A stretch of 34,170 nt of DNA, from positions 1 to 34,170 of the IMG/VR virus record IMGVR_UViG_3300024357_000017, one strand, 5' to 3'. Positions 26,801-31,503 of the stretch are shown here, one piece after another. Under the pieces are notes generated by a model. The model had not been told where the DNA came from, searched no databases, and saw nothing but the letters and a program-made list of their open reading frames with translations. This stretch comes from a virus. Numbering within the stretch: the stretch's first letter is position 1; each line of letters opens with the position of its first letter. The translations under genes were made by a program, and so were the position numbers.

Positions 26801-27960
26801 AGGAAGGCGGTGTCGGCGGCATCGTTGGCAAGGGAATGAAGACCCTAGGCGGAGGCCTTGAGAAGATGGGTATCCCTACCCCGGTCAGCAGATTCTCGAA
26901 CGCCATCGCGATCGGCATCAACCGGTCGCTCACGTTCGCCGGCGGCGGATTCGTTCCCGATGCGTTCAAGGGGTCCGCCTGGTACAAGACCTCTCAGGAT
27001 CGGACACAGCGCAAGATCGAGGCGGCGACCGGGTTGGCGCTGTCTGGGGCGTTTGCTGCGCTGGTTCTGTCGGGCGCGCTTCGGGTGTTCACCAGGTGGC
27101 CTGATGACAAGGAAGAGCAAGACCTTCTGGAGCGCGAGGGTCATCGTCCGAACACCATGGAACTCGACATAGGCGGCGGACGATTCCTCCGAGTCTCGCT
27201 CAACACCGGCCCGCTTCAGGTGGTTCGACCGGTTCTGGCTGGTATCGGTGAGTTGCAGTACCAGGTGTGGAAACGCAATCGGCTCAACCAAAAGGCAGCG
27301 GCGGCAGCCAAGAAGAAGGGCCTGGCCTTCGAGCCCCGTGAGCTTACTGCCAAGGACATGCTCTGGGCAGCTGCATACGGAACTTACTCCGCGATGCTCC
27401 AGGGGCGCACGGCATCCGGCCTGATCGGTTCGGCTACGTACCGGCAGGCGCTCGACATGAACAAGATGGTTGCCGGCGCCGTCAGCCCCATGATCCCGTT
27501 TGGCCCGTTAATGCGAGAGACCGCCGCGCTCTCAGGTGCCCAGTTCGATCCGAAGGAGCAGACGTTCATCAACCTCCTGGCGCCAACGCCGTGGTCCGGC
27601 AAGGTTGATCGCAACTTCCTTGGCGATCCGGTTGGCACCCCGAGGGCGCAGGAACGAATCATATCCATCCTCACCGGCGGCACGGCAATCGCCGGAGGCA
27701 CTGAATCAGACCGCGCCTACCAGGTACTCGACGCCACCGGCTGGACCCCGGCAACGCCACAGAACAACAAGTTCTTCCAGTTCGGCCGCGTGCAGCGTCA
27801 GGCCACGCCCGAAGAACTCACCAAGATGCAGGAGGTCCGCGCCATGGAACTCAAGACGCGAATCTCGCAGCTGGATCCGGCAACCGCCACAAAGCGCAGG
27901 TTGGATCGCATCGAGGACATCGCTAACGCGAAAGCAAAAAGGGCTGTCGGAGCAAGATAG
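17881..27960 (+). CDS. Giant polyvalent virion protein with strawberry-notch-like helicase
   Basis: A 3359-residue protein, nearly 30% of the window. The N-terminus VARLTFPDDISEDEMLNATR is a start seen in giant virion proteins. Hydrophobic stretches follow (about 144-170 and 293-322). Pro-rich linkers separate domains. Residues about 765-805 resemble the DUF3820/exonuclease-X tail (GFGKYSGTKIKDLYTADPNY), and about 845-890 a HARP/DUF5710-like mini-domain (IKAEGGRYSTDSRSWTI). The SF2 helicase has SAPGTGKT (991-998), DEAH (1063-1066), STATP (1095-1099), AKGGTGLSLHD (1367-1377), QVSLRSARYG (1400-1409) and MGALVQGE (1441-1448), the last three typical of strawberry-notch helicases. The rest is mostly helical; ANLLFKAGFITKQLID (from 2732) resembles a motif of polyvalent phage proteins, and a hydrophobic segment lies near 3050-3070. 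It is probably packaged and injected. Confidence 0.85.
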   Translation: MPRTVEIPGVARLTFPDDISEDEMLNATRDFYEKSQQGALGAAGSAAIREPARQIGGAIKASARLGDWFQPPDVNPETGIPVWQRAESTFMGPEIVTPVEKPPEVPLEQTGLYKAGEALQRGAEKMFPVSPLREEDFLTQVGAGLGSLPTSVIPYAGPLIYGLSAGEDAAEKAGKFYDNKIAEAMAAGNTAEASRLQEEKKSQQAIQFGINAPLGYATERLLGVVPGVKQITEGGGKLIPKLAAGQTVENAKKVAAFLAKQGTKTAAGEFAQEGLEQTAANIGEKAYNPDAEFTAGVLDASTAGGAVGYLASVPLSLIGSKLRKNRLDQIRALRDTRLAEGPLSERQISEINNRIISGQPLTEPDAGSLLGLLSDDPATRSSVGGNNAELLPNSAATLAGINSGGAPSGPFRITPPKPPEGEIVLPAMELEGEETATTTPDAIQKQVTDESVLRGEEAQPEEQLGLPKVDRGGRPPESRGAEAEGQAEIQPLTIEETQEYNRTVDSLGGASAYDLLTPDEFDRFQSLADRVSQLEEAGWSFDEQAGWVKPGGVAPAPTEPTPTVTPTTPTITPSAAAAAPVSAEEIRASLEQKRRAAQAAKAGAQPPTAPGITITPGAPTITVAPPAAPAEVPIHQENIRDKTGVLRDWIIRRRNADERGADANELSWANKFDAWIKLYKARPFTETLEQFVEKYKEDFYGVQLAKDFTPQQRQQINELILRQGALSNYSNTGVFGQLSAALGKLQNADKQPAAPTPPVAPIGIGERLIGFGKYSGTKIKDLYTADPNYAFWLVRSTRSARPGSPQRQVGDYVAALPEYQQAATKAKAEAEAVLTNENKAVLAKLRINASINPDGSIDLSGNTRKSQDDIKAEGGRYSTDSRSWTIDAAGLGRFIGRSGPDSGAPGQQRSNSPAYTRNAELRKLREDADNRPDRSGLEGGVDNHLGVDTQELIRQGEKFGIPRVVGDEQIEDAALMVQAFSNKRPFFMLSSAPGTGKTYVLGAGIREMRKRGAKKIIYVTLNKGLIKQINQDLKDYGIGDVRFITYSEMKDLTPEESDVLIFDEAHAIKNLTGSGSEQAKKAQEWIQRTGFPVFSTATPFENPTQTAYLLNTGIFDSFGDYKQFALAYGATPIRDSSGNIVRTVWLPTKTNEQDQIAARNFFRKEGIFTARKTRLPANQVDSRLVAIKGDEEWTNTYNAFSDAAEAQKSSLDGTEKMWIINYKKRLLEASKIRNAIGEARRALSAGRWPIIFVETKAERSIDIEEQRRLQDQYKRDKALAKMMGGETPRRSDYPGLLSDGIISVLEATMDRLGTTVISIPSAEDVIKSEIGANDVAIFTGSVPDARAQKNLDLWRGNRPMVLVATMAKGGTGLSLHDKTGNHPTTQINVNLPWTATQVEQVSLRSARYGLKGTAQMQWLFADNIPFERELAARVGGRMRDMGALVQGEAGAAATNIKNFNFEDESFSEANAAAAAAAEAKKEPVEPPAAPAPPAAPEAAPTPPAAPAPPAAPKTKKAREWTFRGDILDDIIELGGIMSKAQAKKEGRLAGIKSLYDDAPRLKPIFNKIYQGRSRNTTSRNQPDVLLQELAMQNPGKYGDMTIAEFWAAIEKAARGREGDTAERRREAEAAAAGEEEAKGLNAFLQAQDDEFADAQTEAMQRAGEPDGPIQISVGDLAKGDTFSVQGELFEVTAVTADGEYTVRDGDRFGVQSLSEYDTIFVDRPPEGGGGAIATPGGVPAAPGGAPTQAERKPRLAAGENQGDLISSTQSEMRGLVGEEQVDLEARKREAAAAARAAAEAKAAQDRAQTQLDLGEAASNAADAVAQFVESITPKAGITEGPTPEESARRVLKALADLASAAIRAGVQSATEWAASMNLKLGPALQYAWDQASGVTADPTAEAIADVENIPKQSTSSDFGMIYSTPEEPVTTKRGGFEDVVAGRRSLTPEVRDAGVELAVSAFNEAGVKFRQVGPGLFAPTDDVNQEEAGRRLLEVAKKKIQQARAAGRQETLFALINSLRNHFSVSTAFTPETRSQMYITGQSEASAFGSALQSLNLGVQEFVAFARNVPGYLTSFYFDTLNGQEITTVLEKILTRFRNILSDEEINKITVSNPELAPMIDRLGIMALAETGSRVYRAVQGRLKQKAPTTQAQKNKRAIEDEAIDQIIENALALGVQEPPKPANRRLTSDQRLALMTKPETQAKIQRATEDAVSQAEFNAGWRVMMAKAAQDENLLAQYQEAMAAGESPDADAIEEGLDLPQYQHWRTIRDGFLNYSPTTLKLAQDVIRGRFKGVRFGEKRAAPPAPPKIDLARLVQSPNAEMSRVIGEQLNAISNILVGSNATPEARARVMQMITANVGSQIQLARQRVLNNFLDTKARVAPVTASDRLKRLINAGITEDPRYKSQKTRDLLKRVANRYIDANEFLGMATRTREEKLRFLTQKLNQVITSENLTDEWMQGAVWTHLTERMMEAESSVVSQIVGAKDVSFEPALPKTDAQRQAERAKAIERLTGGIRAGLLDQRIAETVARNPAFQKLVPKIGDLVKRVLQTPQGTQAQLAKAFSNAILSELAIDQALADKTGAALAKAFQLKFEQARVKALKQAVEKLTPKEAELIGPGTPLWKKIEQFVNAGGMDSAVLLQNIAKSAGWRVPTEAEVSRLRDLARLEQELSTATAEEKQRGITDDIKQAANQGQRAEIMREIQRRWASMTMPIRGNKVNRAKAINEVISANLLFKAGFITKQLIDTATQMFYYTPTRAIAAAAERYRVDRSLNRQTRLWKDSADALQSAYKARFDALGMALGAMKQAAKGRGERDTIAGIQSGIRAIDRINAQADEYMKQKNYPAAFVFRLIGLLGLSFRFASALDAFQGILAEQQEIGAWAEGQFRLQGLSQEAAKRKAREIMGDAAAEYAMAQAIVGDNFQVPEKDRAAAAWNVVRARQYQRAQAAGLAVDDLRGLTERLRATIGWNVQEEGGVGGIVGKGMKTLGGGLEKMGIPTPVSRFSNAIAIGINRSLTFAGGGFVPDAFKGSAWYKTSQDRTQRKIEAATGLALSGAFAALVLSGALRVFTRWPDDKEEQDLLEREGHRPNTMELDIGGGRFLRVSLNTGPLQVVRPVLAGIGELQYQVWKRNRLNQKAAAAAKKKGLAFEPRELTAKDMLWAAAYGTYSAMLQGRTASGLIGSATYRQALDMNKMVAGAVSPMIPFGPLMRETAALSGAQFDPKEQTFINLLAPTPWSGKVDRNFLGDPVGTPRAQERIISILTGGTAIAGGTESDRAYQVLDATGWTPATPQNNKFFQFGRVQRQATPEELTKMQEVRAMELKTRISQLDPATATKRRLDRIEDIANAKAKRAVGAR

Positions 27961-27966
27961 TAGTGC

Positions 27967-27994
27967 TTGACGTAGACATACGGCGGCGTACAGT
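27967..27994 (+). promoter_or_regulatory. Candidate promoter of the recombination operon
   Basis: TTGACG (27967-27972), a 16-bp spacer and TACAGT (27989-27994) resemble a sigma70-type promoter. They lie in the only gap before the RecT-like gene. The start site would be near 28001, only about 3 nt before the ATG at 28004, so the message would be almost leaderless; no Shine-Dalgarno is visible. A short palindrome TACG-GCGG-CGTA (27979-27990) overlaps the -10 and could be an operator. Confidence 0.4.
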
Positions 27995-28003
27995 TGCCAC
28001 CGT

Positions 28004-28960
28004 ATGAGCAACCTCGCACTACAAACACAGCAACCTCAGCAGACCCAGGCCCTCTCGGCCTTCGCATCCGAAGCCTCCTTCGTTTCCGTTCAGCGGATGG
28101 CGAAGGCGCTTTGTTCCTCCACCCTCGTTCCCGAGTCCTACCGGGGCGACGCGAACCTCGGCAACTGCATCATCGCGCTGGAACTCAGCCAGCGCATCGG
28201 AGCGTCCGTCATGGCCGTGATGCAGTCGATGGTGCCCATCCACGGCAAGCCGACATGGTCTGCCGCGTTCCTGATCGCGACCGTCAACTCCTGCGGTCGA
28301 TTCACGCCCATGCGGTTCCGCTGGCAGGGCAAGGAAGGCACGGACGAGTGGGGCTGCCGCGCTCATGCCGTCGAGAAGGAGACCAATCAGGAACTGGTCG
28401 GCGCCCTGGTGACGATCGGCATGGCCAAGAGCGAAGGCTGGTACGGCAAGAATGGATCGAAGTGGAAGACCATGCCGGAGCAGATGCTGCAGTACCGCGC
28501 CGCGACGTTCTGGACCCGGGCCTACGCGCCCGAGCTTTCACTCGGCATGAAGACCAGCGACGAGGTTGTGGACGTCGAAGCCGAGGCCGTGCCAGCCAAG
28601 CCTGCCGTTGTCGATGTCACGCCGAGCCCGAGCCCCACGCGCCGCAAGAAGGCCGAGCCTGCACCCGCTCCGGAGCCCGTGCCGGCGCCTGCACCCGAAC
28701 CTGAACCAGCTGCCGTGGTCGTTGAGCCCGTGGTTGAGCCCGCCGTGGCCGCCGAAGCTCCCGCGCCCGAGACCGTCGAAGGCACCCTCGCCGCGATCGG
28801 AATCACCTACCAGCGCCTGCAAGAGATCGCCGGCGAACTCGGATGGTGGGAGAAGCCCGAGCAGTTCGCCACGACTGCTGACCTGCCCGAGGAGATCAGC
28901 ACCTGGATCATCCGTAACCGCCGTGGCATCGCCCGCCAGATCGCGAAGGGAGGGAAGTAA
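28004..28960 (+). CDS. RecT-like single-strand annealing protein
   Basis: A 318-residue protein. Residues about 25-190 follow the pattern of a RecT-like phage family: FVSVQRMAKALCSSTLVPES, then NLGNCIIALELSQRIGASVM, VMQSMVPIHGKPTWSAAFLI, GCRAHAVEKETNQE, AKSEGWYGKNGSKWKTMPEQ, and MLQYRAATFWTRAYAPEL. Such proteins pair complementary single strands in recombination or replication restart. After residue 195 comes a Pro/Ala/Glu linker (about 60 residues) and a small C-terminal helical domain (ITYQRLQEIAGELGWW ... EEISTWIIRN), which could be a partner-binding module. The RecE-like exonuclease follows immediately, the usual pairing. An SSB is encoded in the head operon. Confidence 0.8.
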   Translation: MSNLALQTQQPQQTQALSAFASEASFVSVQRMAKALCSSTLVPESYRGDANLGNCIIALELSQRIGASVMAVMQSMVPIHGKPTWSAAFLIATVNSCGRFTPMRFRWQGKEGTDEWGCRAHAVEKETNQELVGALVTIGMAKSEGWYGKNGSKWKTMPEQMLQYRAATFWTRAYAPELSLGMKTSDEVVDVEAEAVPAKPAVVDVTPSPSPTRRKKAEPAPAPEPVPAPAPEPEPAAVVVEPVVEPAVAAEAPAPETVEGTLAAIGITYQRLQEIAGELGWWEKPEQFATTADLPEEISTWIIRNRRGIARQIAKGGK

Positions 28961-28961
28961 C

Positions 28962-29756
28962 ATGCCCATCAATCACCCGTGCGACATGGGGTTCTACCGG
29001 AACCACCCAGGTATCAACGTCTCGATGCTCAAGGCATTCGGGCGCTCGCCGGCTCACGTGCTGGCAGGGTTCTCCGAAGAGCGCGAGTCCACCGAGGACA
29101 TGAACATCGGCAGCCTGCTGGATCACAAGGTCCTGCTTACCGACTACCGGTACACCACCAGCCCATTCGATGACTTCCGCACCAAGGAAGCGCGCGCCTG
29201 GAGAGACGAGCAGCGCGAGCGCGGCGTCACCGTGTTCAAGCATGACGAGATCGAAACCGTCGAGGCCATGGTCCGTTCCGTCTGGCGGCATCCCGTTGCC
29301 AGCAACCTGCTGCGGAAGGGCAAGTCCCAGGTCGGTCTGTTTGCGCCCCACGGCGACGTGGACCGCAAGGGCTTGGTGGACTTCGTGCCCGACAACGTGC
29401 CGTTCCTGGTTGACCTGAAGAAAGTCCGCGACGGCAGTCCGCACGGTTTCCGGCGGCAGATTGGCCAGCTGCGGTACGACGTGCAGGCGGCATACTACCG
29501 CGACCTCTGGCGCGACCTCACCGGCGAGACGCGCAACTGGGCATGGGTCTGCGTCGAGGCCGAGGCTCCCTATGCGGTGTCCGTGTACCGGCTAGACGAT
29601 GAGTCGCTCGACAAGGCGTCGCTCACCTGGAAGAAGTGGATCGCCGACTACGTGGCCTGCGAGGACACGGACCAATGGCCGTCCTACAACGCCGGCGAGA
29701 TGGCTACCATTCAATCCCCAACCTGGATCCTCAAAGGCGATGTCTACCCAGAATAG
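28962..29756 (+). CDS. RecE-like PDDEXK exonuclease
   Basis: A 264-residue nuclease; ATG 28962 follows AGGGAAG at good spacing. The N-terminal part (HPGINVSMLKAFGRSPAHVL, MNIGSLLDHKVL) is the start of the PDDEXK_9/RecE-like exodeoxyribonuclease VIII C-terminal family. The active site is recognisable: D140 in GLVDFVPD, then D151 and K153 in FLVDLKKV (the D-x-K signature), and a QLRYDVQAAYYRD motif (170-181) as in RecB-type nucleases. It would resect double-stranded ends to give single strands for the RecT-like protein just upstream. The same frame is open upstream inside recT but that part is shadow. The end overlaps the next gene by 17 nt. Confidence 0.8.
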   Translation: MPINHPCDMGFYRNHPGINVSMLKAFGRSPAHVLAGFSEERESTEDMNIGSLLDHKVLLTDYRYTTSPFDDFRTKEARAWRDEQRERGVTVFKHDEIETVEAMVRSVWRHPVASNLLRKGKSQVGLFAPHGDVDRKGLVDFVPDNVPFLVDLKKVRDGSPHGFRRQIGQLRYDVQAAYYRDLWRDLTGETRNWAWVCVEAEAPYAVSVYRLDDESLDKASLTWKKWIADYVACEDTDQWPSYNAGEMATIQSPTWILKGDVYPE

Positions 29757-30075
29757 GCCATGGAAGGTGTCCGAGGAAACTCGGCGCGCCATTCTCAAGG
29801 AGTACCGGAACAACCCGTCGTACTCGTACCAGGAGCTTGCCACCAAATTCGGCATCGCGGAATCGACCGCGTGGAAGGTTGTGAATGCTGGCAGGCAGAC
29901 ATGTACAGACGCGCTTGAGTCTGCGCATCAGAACATCAACGACCTCACCTCCTACGTGGCTGCACTGAAGGTGAAGATCAAGCTACTCAAGGAGGCCGGT
30001 GACGAGATGAAACGCACCTGCGAGAACCCAGTCGCCACCGCGCGATGGATCAAGGTGAGGGATGCCAAGCCATGA
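29740..30075 (+). CDS. Small HTH protein with shared C-terminal tail
   Basis: A 111-residue protein starting MSTQNRPWKVSEETRRAIL, its ATG lying within the last codons of the RecE-like gene. Residues about 10-45 look like a transposase/resolvase-type helix-turn-helix (EETRRAILKEYRNN, then YQELATKFGIAESTAWKVVN), so it probably binds DNA. A coiled-coil-like helix (LTSYVAALKVKIKLLKEAGD) follows. The C-terminus (LKEAGDEMKRTCEN ... ARWIKVRDAKP) is nearly the same as that of the gene ending at 30780. The stop overlaps the next start as ATGA. It may be a phage regulator. Confidence 0.65.
   Translation: MSTQNRPWKVSEETRRAILKEYRNNPSYSYQELATKFGIAESTAWKVVNAGRQTCTDALESAHQNINDLTSYVAALKVKIKLLKEAGDEMKRTCENPVATARWIKVRDAKP
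29986..30075 (+). repeat. Shared 3' coding module, copy 1
   Basis: Encodes LKEAGDEMKRTC ... ARWIKVRDAKP and ends GCCAAGCCATGA. It matches 30694-30780 in protein pattern and in the end-of-gene DNA, where the next gene's start lies. Confidence 0.6.
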
Positions 30076-30365
30076 ACCTACTCGCACAAGCGCCAGAGAT
30101 CATCGCCAACGCGGTGAAGCGCGGGCTCATGTCATATCCAGCCAACACGAAGTTCTCCGTCGATGGCCGGCCGATACCGCGCCTGGATGATGTACGGCAC
30201 AAGAAGAGCCCGATGGAGCAATTCGCATGTCTGCGCGCCTGGGAGATGCACCAGGCGGGAGAGTCATACGGTCAGATCGCAGCAAGGATTCGATGCCCAC
30301 TGACACGCATCGAGGAAGTGCTGGCACACGGGAAAGCGATTCAGGAGAGAAAGGCAATTAAATGA
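30072..30365 (+). CDS. Small HTH-like phage protein
   Basis: A 97-residue protein starting in an ATGA overlap. The first half (APEIIANAVKRGLMSYPANT, then FSVDGRPIPRLDDVRHKKSP) is basic and uncharacterised. The second half looks like a helix-turn-helix: MEQFACLRAWEMHQAGESYG, QIAARIRCPLTRIEEVL. That pattern (an amphipathic helix, G-x-S/T-x-x-x-I-A, then a recognition helix) suggests DNA binding. It is translationally coupled to both neighbours (ATGA on each side), so the proteins are made together. No known family is recognised; regulation or replication are possible. Confidence 0.6.
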   Translation: MNLLAQAPEIIANAVKRGLMSYPANTKFSVDGRPIPRLDDVRHKKSPMEQFACLRAWEMHQAGESYGQIAARIRCPLTRIEEVLAHGKAIQERKAIK

Positions 30366-30568
30366 GCGAACAACCAATCAACGACGGAGGATCGGCGTTT
30401 CCGCTGAATGATCCACTGAAATCAAAAGGCATGACCCTCCGCGACTATTTCGCGGCGGCAGCATTGCAGGGGATGCTAGCGAACAGCAAAAACTACGATT
30501 CTTTTGATGGGTATTCAGACGCAGCATACGAATACGCCGACGCGATGCTGGAGAGGAGGAAGCCGTGA
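30362..30568 (+). CDS. Small conserved phage protein (GMTLRDYFA type)
   Basis: A 68-residue protein. It contains the well-known small phage pattern GGSAFPLNDP ... GMTLRDYFAAAALQGMLANS, followed by YSDAAYEYADAMLERRKP. Proteins with 'GGxAFP ... GMxLRDYFAAxAL' occur in very many phages and prophages; their function is unknown. Starts at ATGA, and ends in GAGAGGAGGAAGCCGTGA, where AGGAGG and GTG serve the next gene. Confidence 0.75.
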   Translation: MSEQPINDGGSAFPLNDPLKSKGMTLRDYFAAAALQGMLANSKNYDSFDGYSDAAYEYADAMLERRKP

Positions 30569-30780
30569 GCGATACACCGAGGACGAATCTCGAAGCATTC
30601 TTTCCGCATGAATCAATGTATCAGGTTTGTGATGCCGACTTCTGCCGCCAACTCGAACGCGAACTCAACGCGGCCAATGACCGCATCAAGCGACTGGAGG
30701 AGGCGGGAGATGAGATGTCTCACACCTGCGTGACAATCGACGCAGAAAGGTGGCGTCAAGCCAAGGAGGCCAAGCCATGA
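30565..30780 (+). CDS. Small phage protein with shared C-terminal tail
   Basis: A 71-residue protein starting with GTG in a GTGA overlap, behind a strong AGGAGG. The N-terminus (SDTPRTNLEAFFPHESMYQV) is a common phage type ('SDTPRT'), followed by a helix FCRQLERELNAANDRIKRLE. The C-terminus EEAGDEMSHTC ... ERWRQAKEAKP repeats that of the gene ending at 30075. No catalytic motif. Function unknown. The last codons contain the AAGGAGG used by the next gene. Confidence 0.65.
   Translation: MSDTPRTNLEAFFPHESMYQVCDADFCRQLERELNAANDRIKRLEEAGDEMSHTCVTIDAERWRQAKEAKP
30694..30780 (+). repeat. Shared 3' coding module, copy 2
   Basis: Encodes LEEAGDEMSHTC ... ERWRQAKEAKP and ends AAGGAGGCCAAGCCATGA, so it holds a strong ribosome-binding site and the next ATG. 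Counterpart of 29986-30075. Confidence 0.6.
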
Positions 30781-31043
30781 CCACCTACACCATCCGCCCC
30801 ACCTCCTGGATCGTGGGCCCATCCGACGAGCCAGCACACTCACTCCGGATGACCACCATCCGCATCGAAGACGAAGGCGGCGGCGAGTTCCTGGTCCTGG
30901 AGCAGGAGAACGACACAGGCCCCGTGCATCGCATTGCCATAACCTCAGACGAATGGCCTATCCTGCGACAAGCAATCGAAGCGGCATTCAAACACTGCCG
31001 AGAAGATTCCCCGGCTGATTCCCAGTCGGATCGGGTCGTGTGA
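30777..31043 (+). CDS. Small phage protein, 88 aa, unknown
   Basis: Starts MTTYTIRPTSWIVGPSDEPA in an ATGA overlap, with AAGGAGG 7 nt upstream, so the start is well supported. The protein is a short beta-rich domain (TTIRIEDEGGGEFLVLEQEN, then VHRIAITSDEWPILRQAIEA) with a C-terminal helix and acidic tail. The layout of strands followed by 'I.SDEWPILRQAIEAAF' resembles small phage proteins of unknown function. The stop coincides with a GTGA that could start the next frame. Confidence 0.65.
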   Translation: MTTYTIRPTSWIVGPSDEPAHSLRMTTIRIEDEGGGEFLVLEQENDTGPVHRIAITSDEWPILRQAIEAAFKHCREDSPADSQSDRVV

Positions 31044-31055
31044 CCCGGACAATAC

Positions 31056-31079
31056 CCGCCGCTGTCGTGTTTGCGGCGG
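31056..31079 (+). terminator. GC-rich hairpin, possible weak terminator or attenuator
   Basis: CCGCCGC (31056-31062), a 10-nt loop and GCGGCGG (31073-31079) form a perfect 7-bp stem between the stop at 31043 and the ATG at 31103. The downstream CGGGGCAAATTTCC has only a short T-run, so termination would be weak. Confidence 0.4.
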
Positions 31080-31102
31080 CGGGGCAAATTTCCAACTCCC
31101 CC

Positions 31103-31288
31103 ATGAACCTACTACACCGCATCAAAAAGCTCCTCGGCTGGAAGAAGCGCCGCAACTATCACATCCCCGATTCCGTAGTGGAGTCGGTTCGTCAGGCGCC
31201 GCCGGAGATATCGAACAAGCAACTCGCCGACACCTATCACGTCTCATCCACATGGGTTCACAAAGTCAGGACACACAGGCATCGCTGA
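31103..31288 (+). CDS. Small HTH-like basic protein
   Basis: The 61-residue product starts MNLLHRIKKLLGWKKRRNYH, a basic amphipathic helix. It is followed by a helix-turn-helix-like part: PDSVVESVRQAPPEISNKQL, ADTYHVSSTWVHKVRTHRHR. It resembles the HTH in the gene at 29740 (x-QLA-x-x-[Y/F]-x-[V/I]-x-x-STxWxV). A GTG at 31040 in a GTGA overlap would add 21 residues and is the pattern used by the neighbours, but it would include the GC-rich hairpin in coding DNA; I prefer ATG 31103, though it has no clear Shine-Dalgarno. Probable DNA-binding protein. Overlaps the next start (TGATG). Confidence 0.5.
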   Translation: MNLLHRIKKLLGWKKRRNYHIPDSVVESVRQAPPEISNKQLADTYHVSSTWVHKVRTHRHR

Positions 31289-31503
31289 TGCACGAACTGG
31301 CCGCCCGCATCGCCTGTGGATGCCAGCAGCCAAACCCGTGCTACACCTGCACCCAAGTCCTGCGCAAATACCACGCCTACAATCGCATTCAATGTTCCAT
31401 CACATCGGCGAACTCCCCAAGCACCAGTACGTCTGGATCCCGGACTCATTCATCTGCAAGGACCCCACCGGAGCCCTCGTCCCCGCCGTCTGGTTCGGTC
31501 TGA
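31288..31503 (+). CDS. Small Cys-motif protein overlapping the next gene
   Basis: Start ATG 31288 in a TGATG overlap; 71 residues. The N-terminus MHELAARIACGCQQPNPCYT contains four cysteines, C10, C12, C18 and C21 (CxCx5CxxC), a possible zinc knuckle, followed by a helix (QVLRKYHAYNRIQCSI). The final 35 residues are Ser/Thr/Pro-rich and overlap the next gene by 112 nt, where they look like a by-product of the other frame. The real gene may have a functional N-terminus and an incidental tail, or it may be a random frame. Function unknown. Confidence 0.45.
   Translation: MHELAARIACGCQQPNPCYTCTQVLRKYHAYNRIQCSITSANSPSTSTSGSRTHSSARTPPEPSSPPSGSV

Noticed and set aside
17881-27960. Giant protein as an N4-type virion RNA polymerase
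   Set aside because: Size fits, but no polymerase motifs were seen and the P-loop, DEAH and C-terminal helicase motifs show an SF2 helicase.
28522-28972. Gly/Ala/Ser-rich minus-strand frames opposite the RecT-like linker
   Set aside because: Product of the Pro/Ala/Glu-repeat coding DNA read backwards; not a real low-complexity protein.
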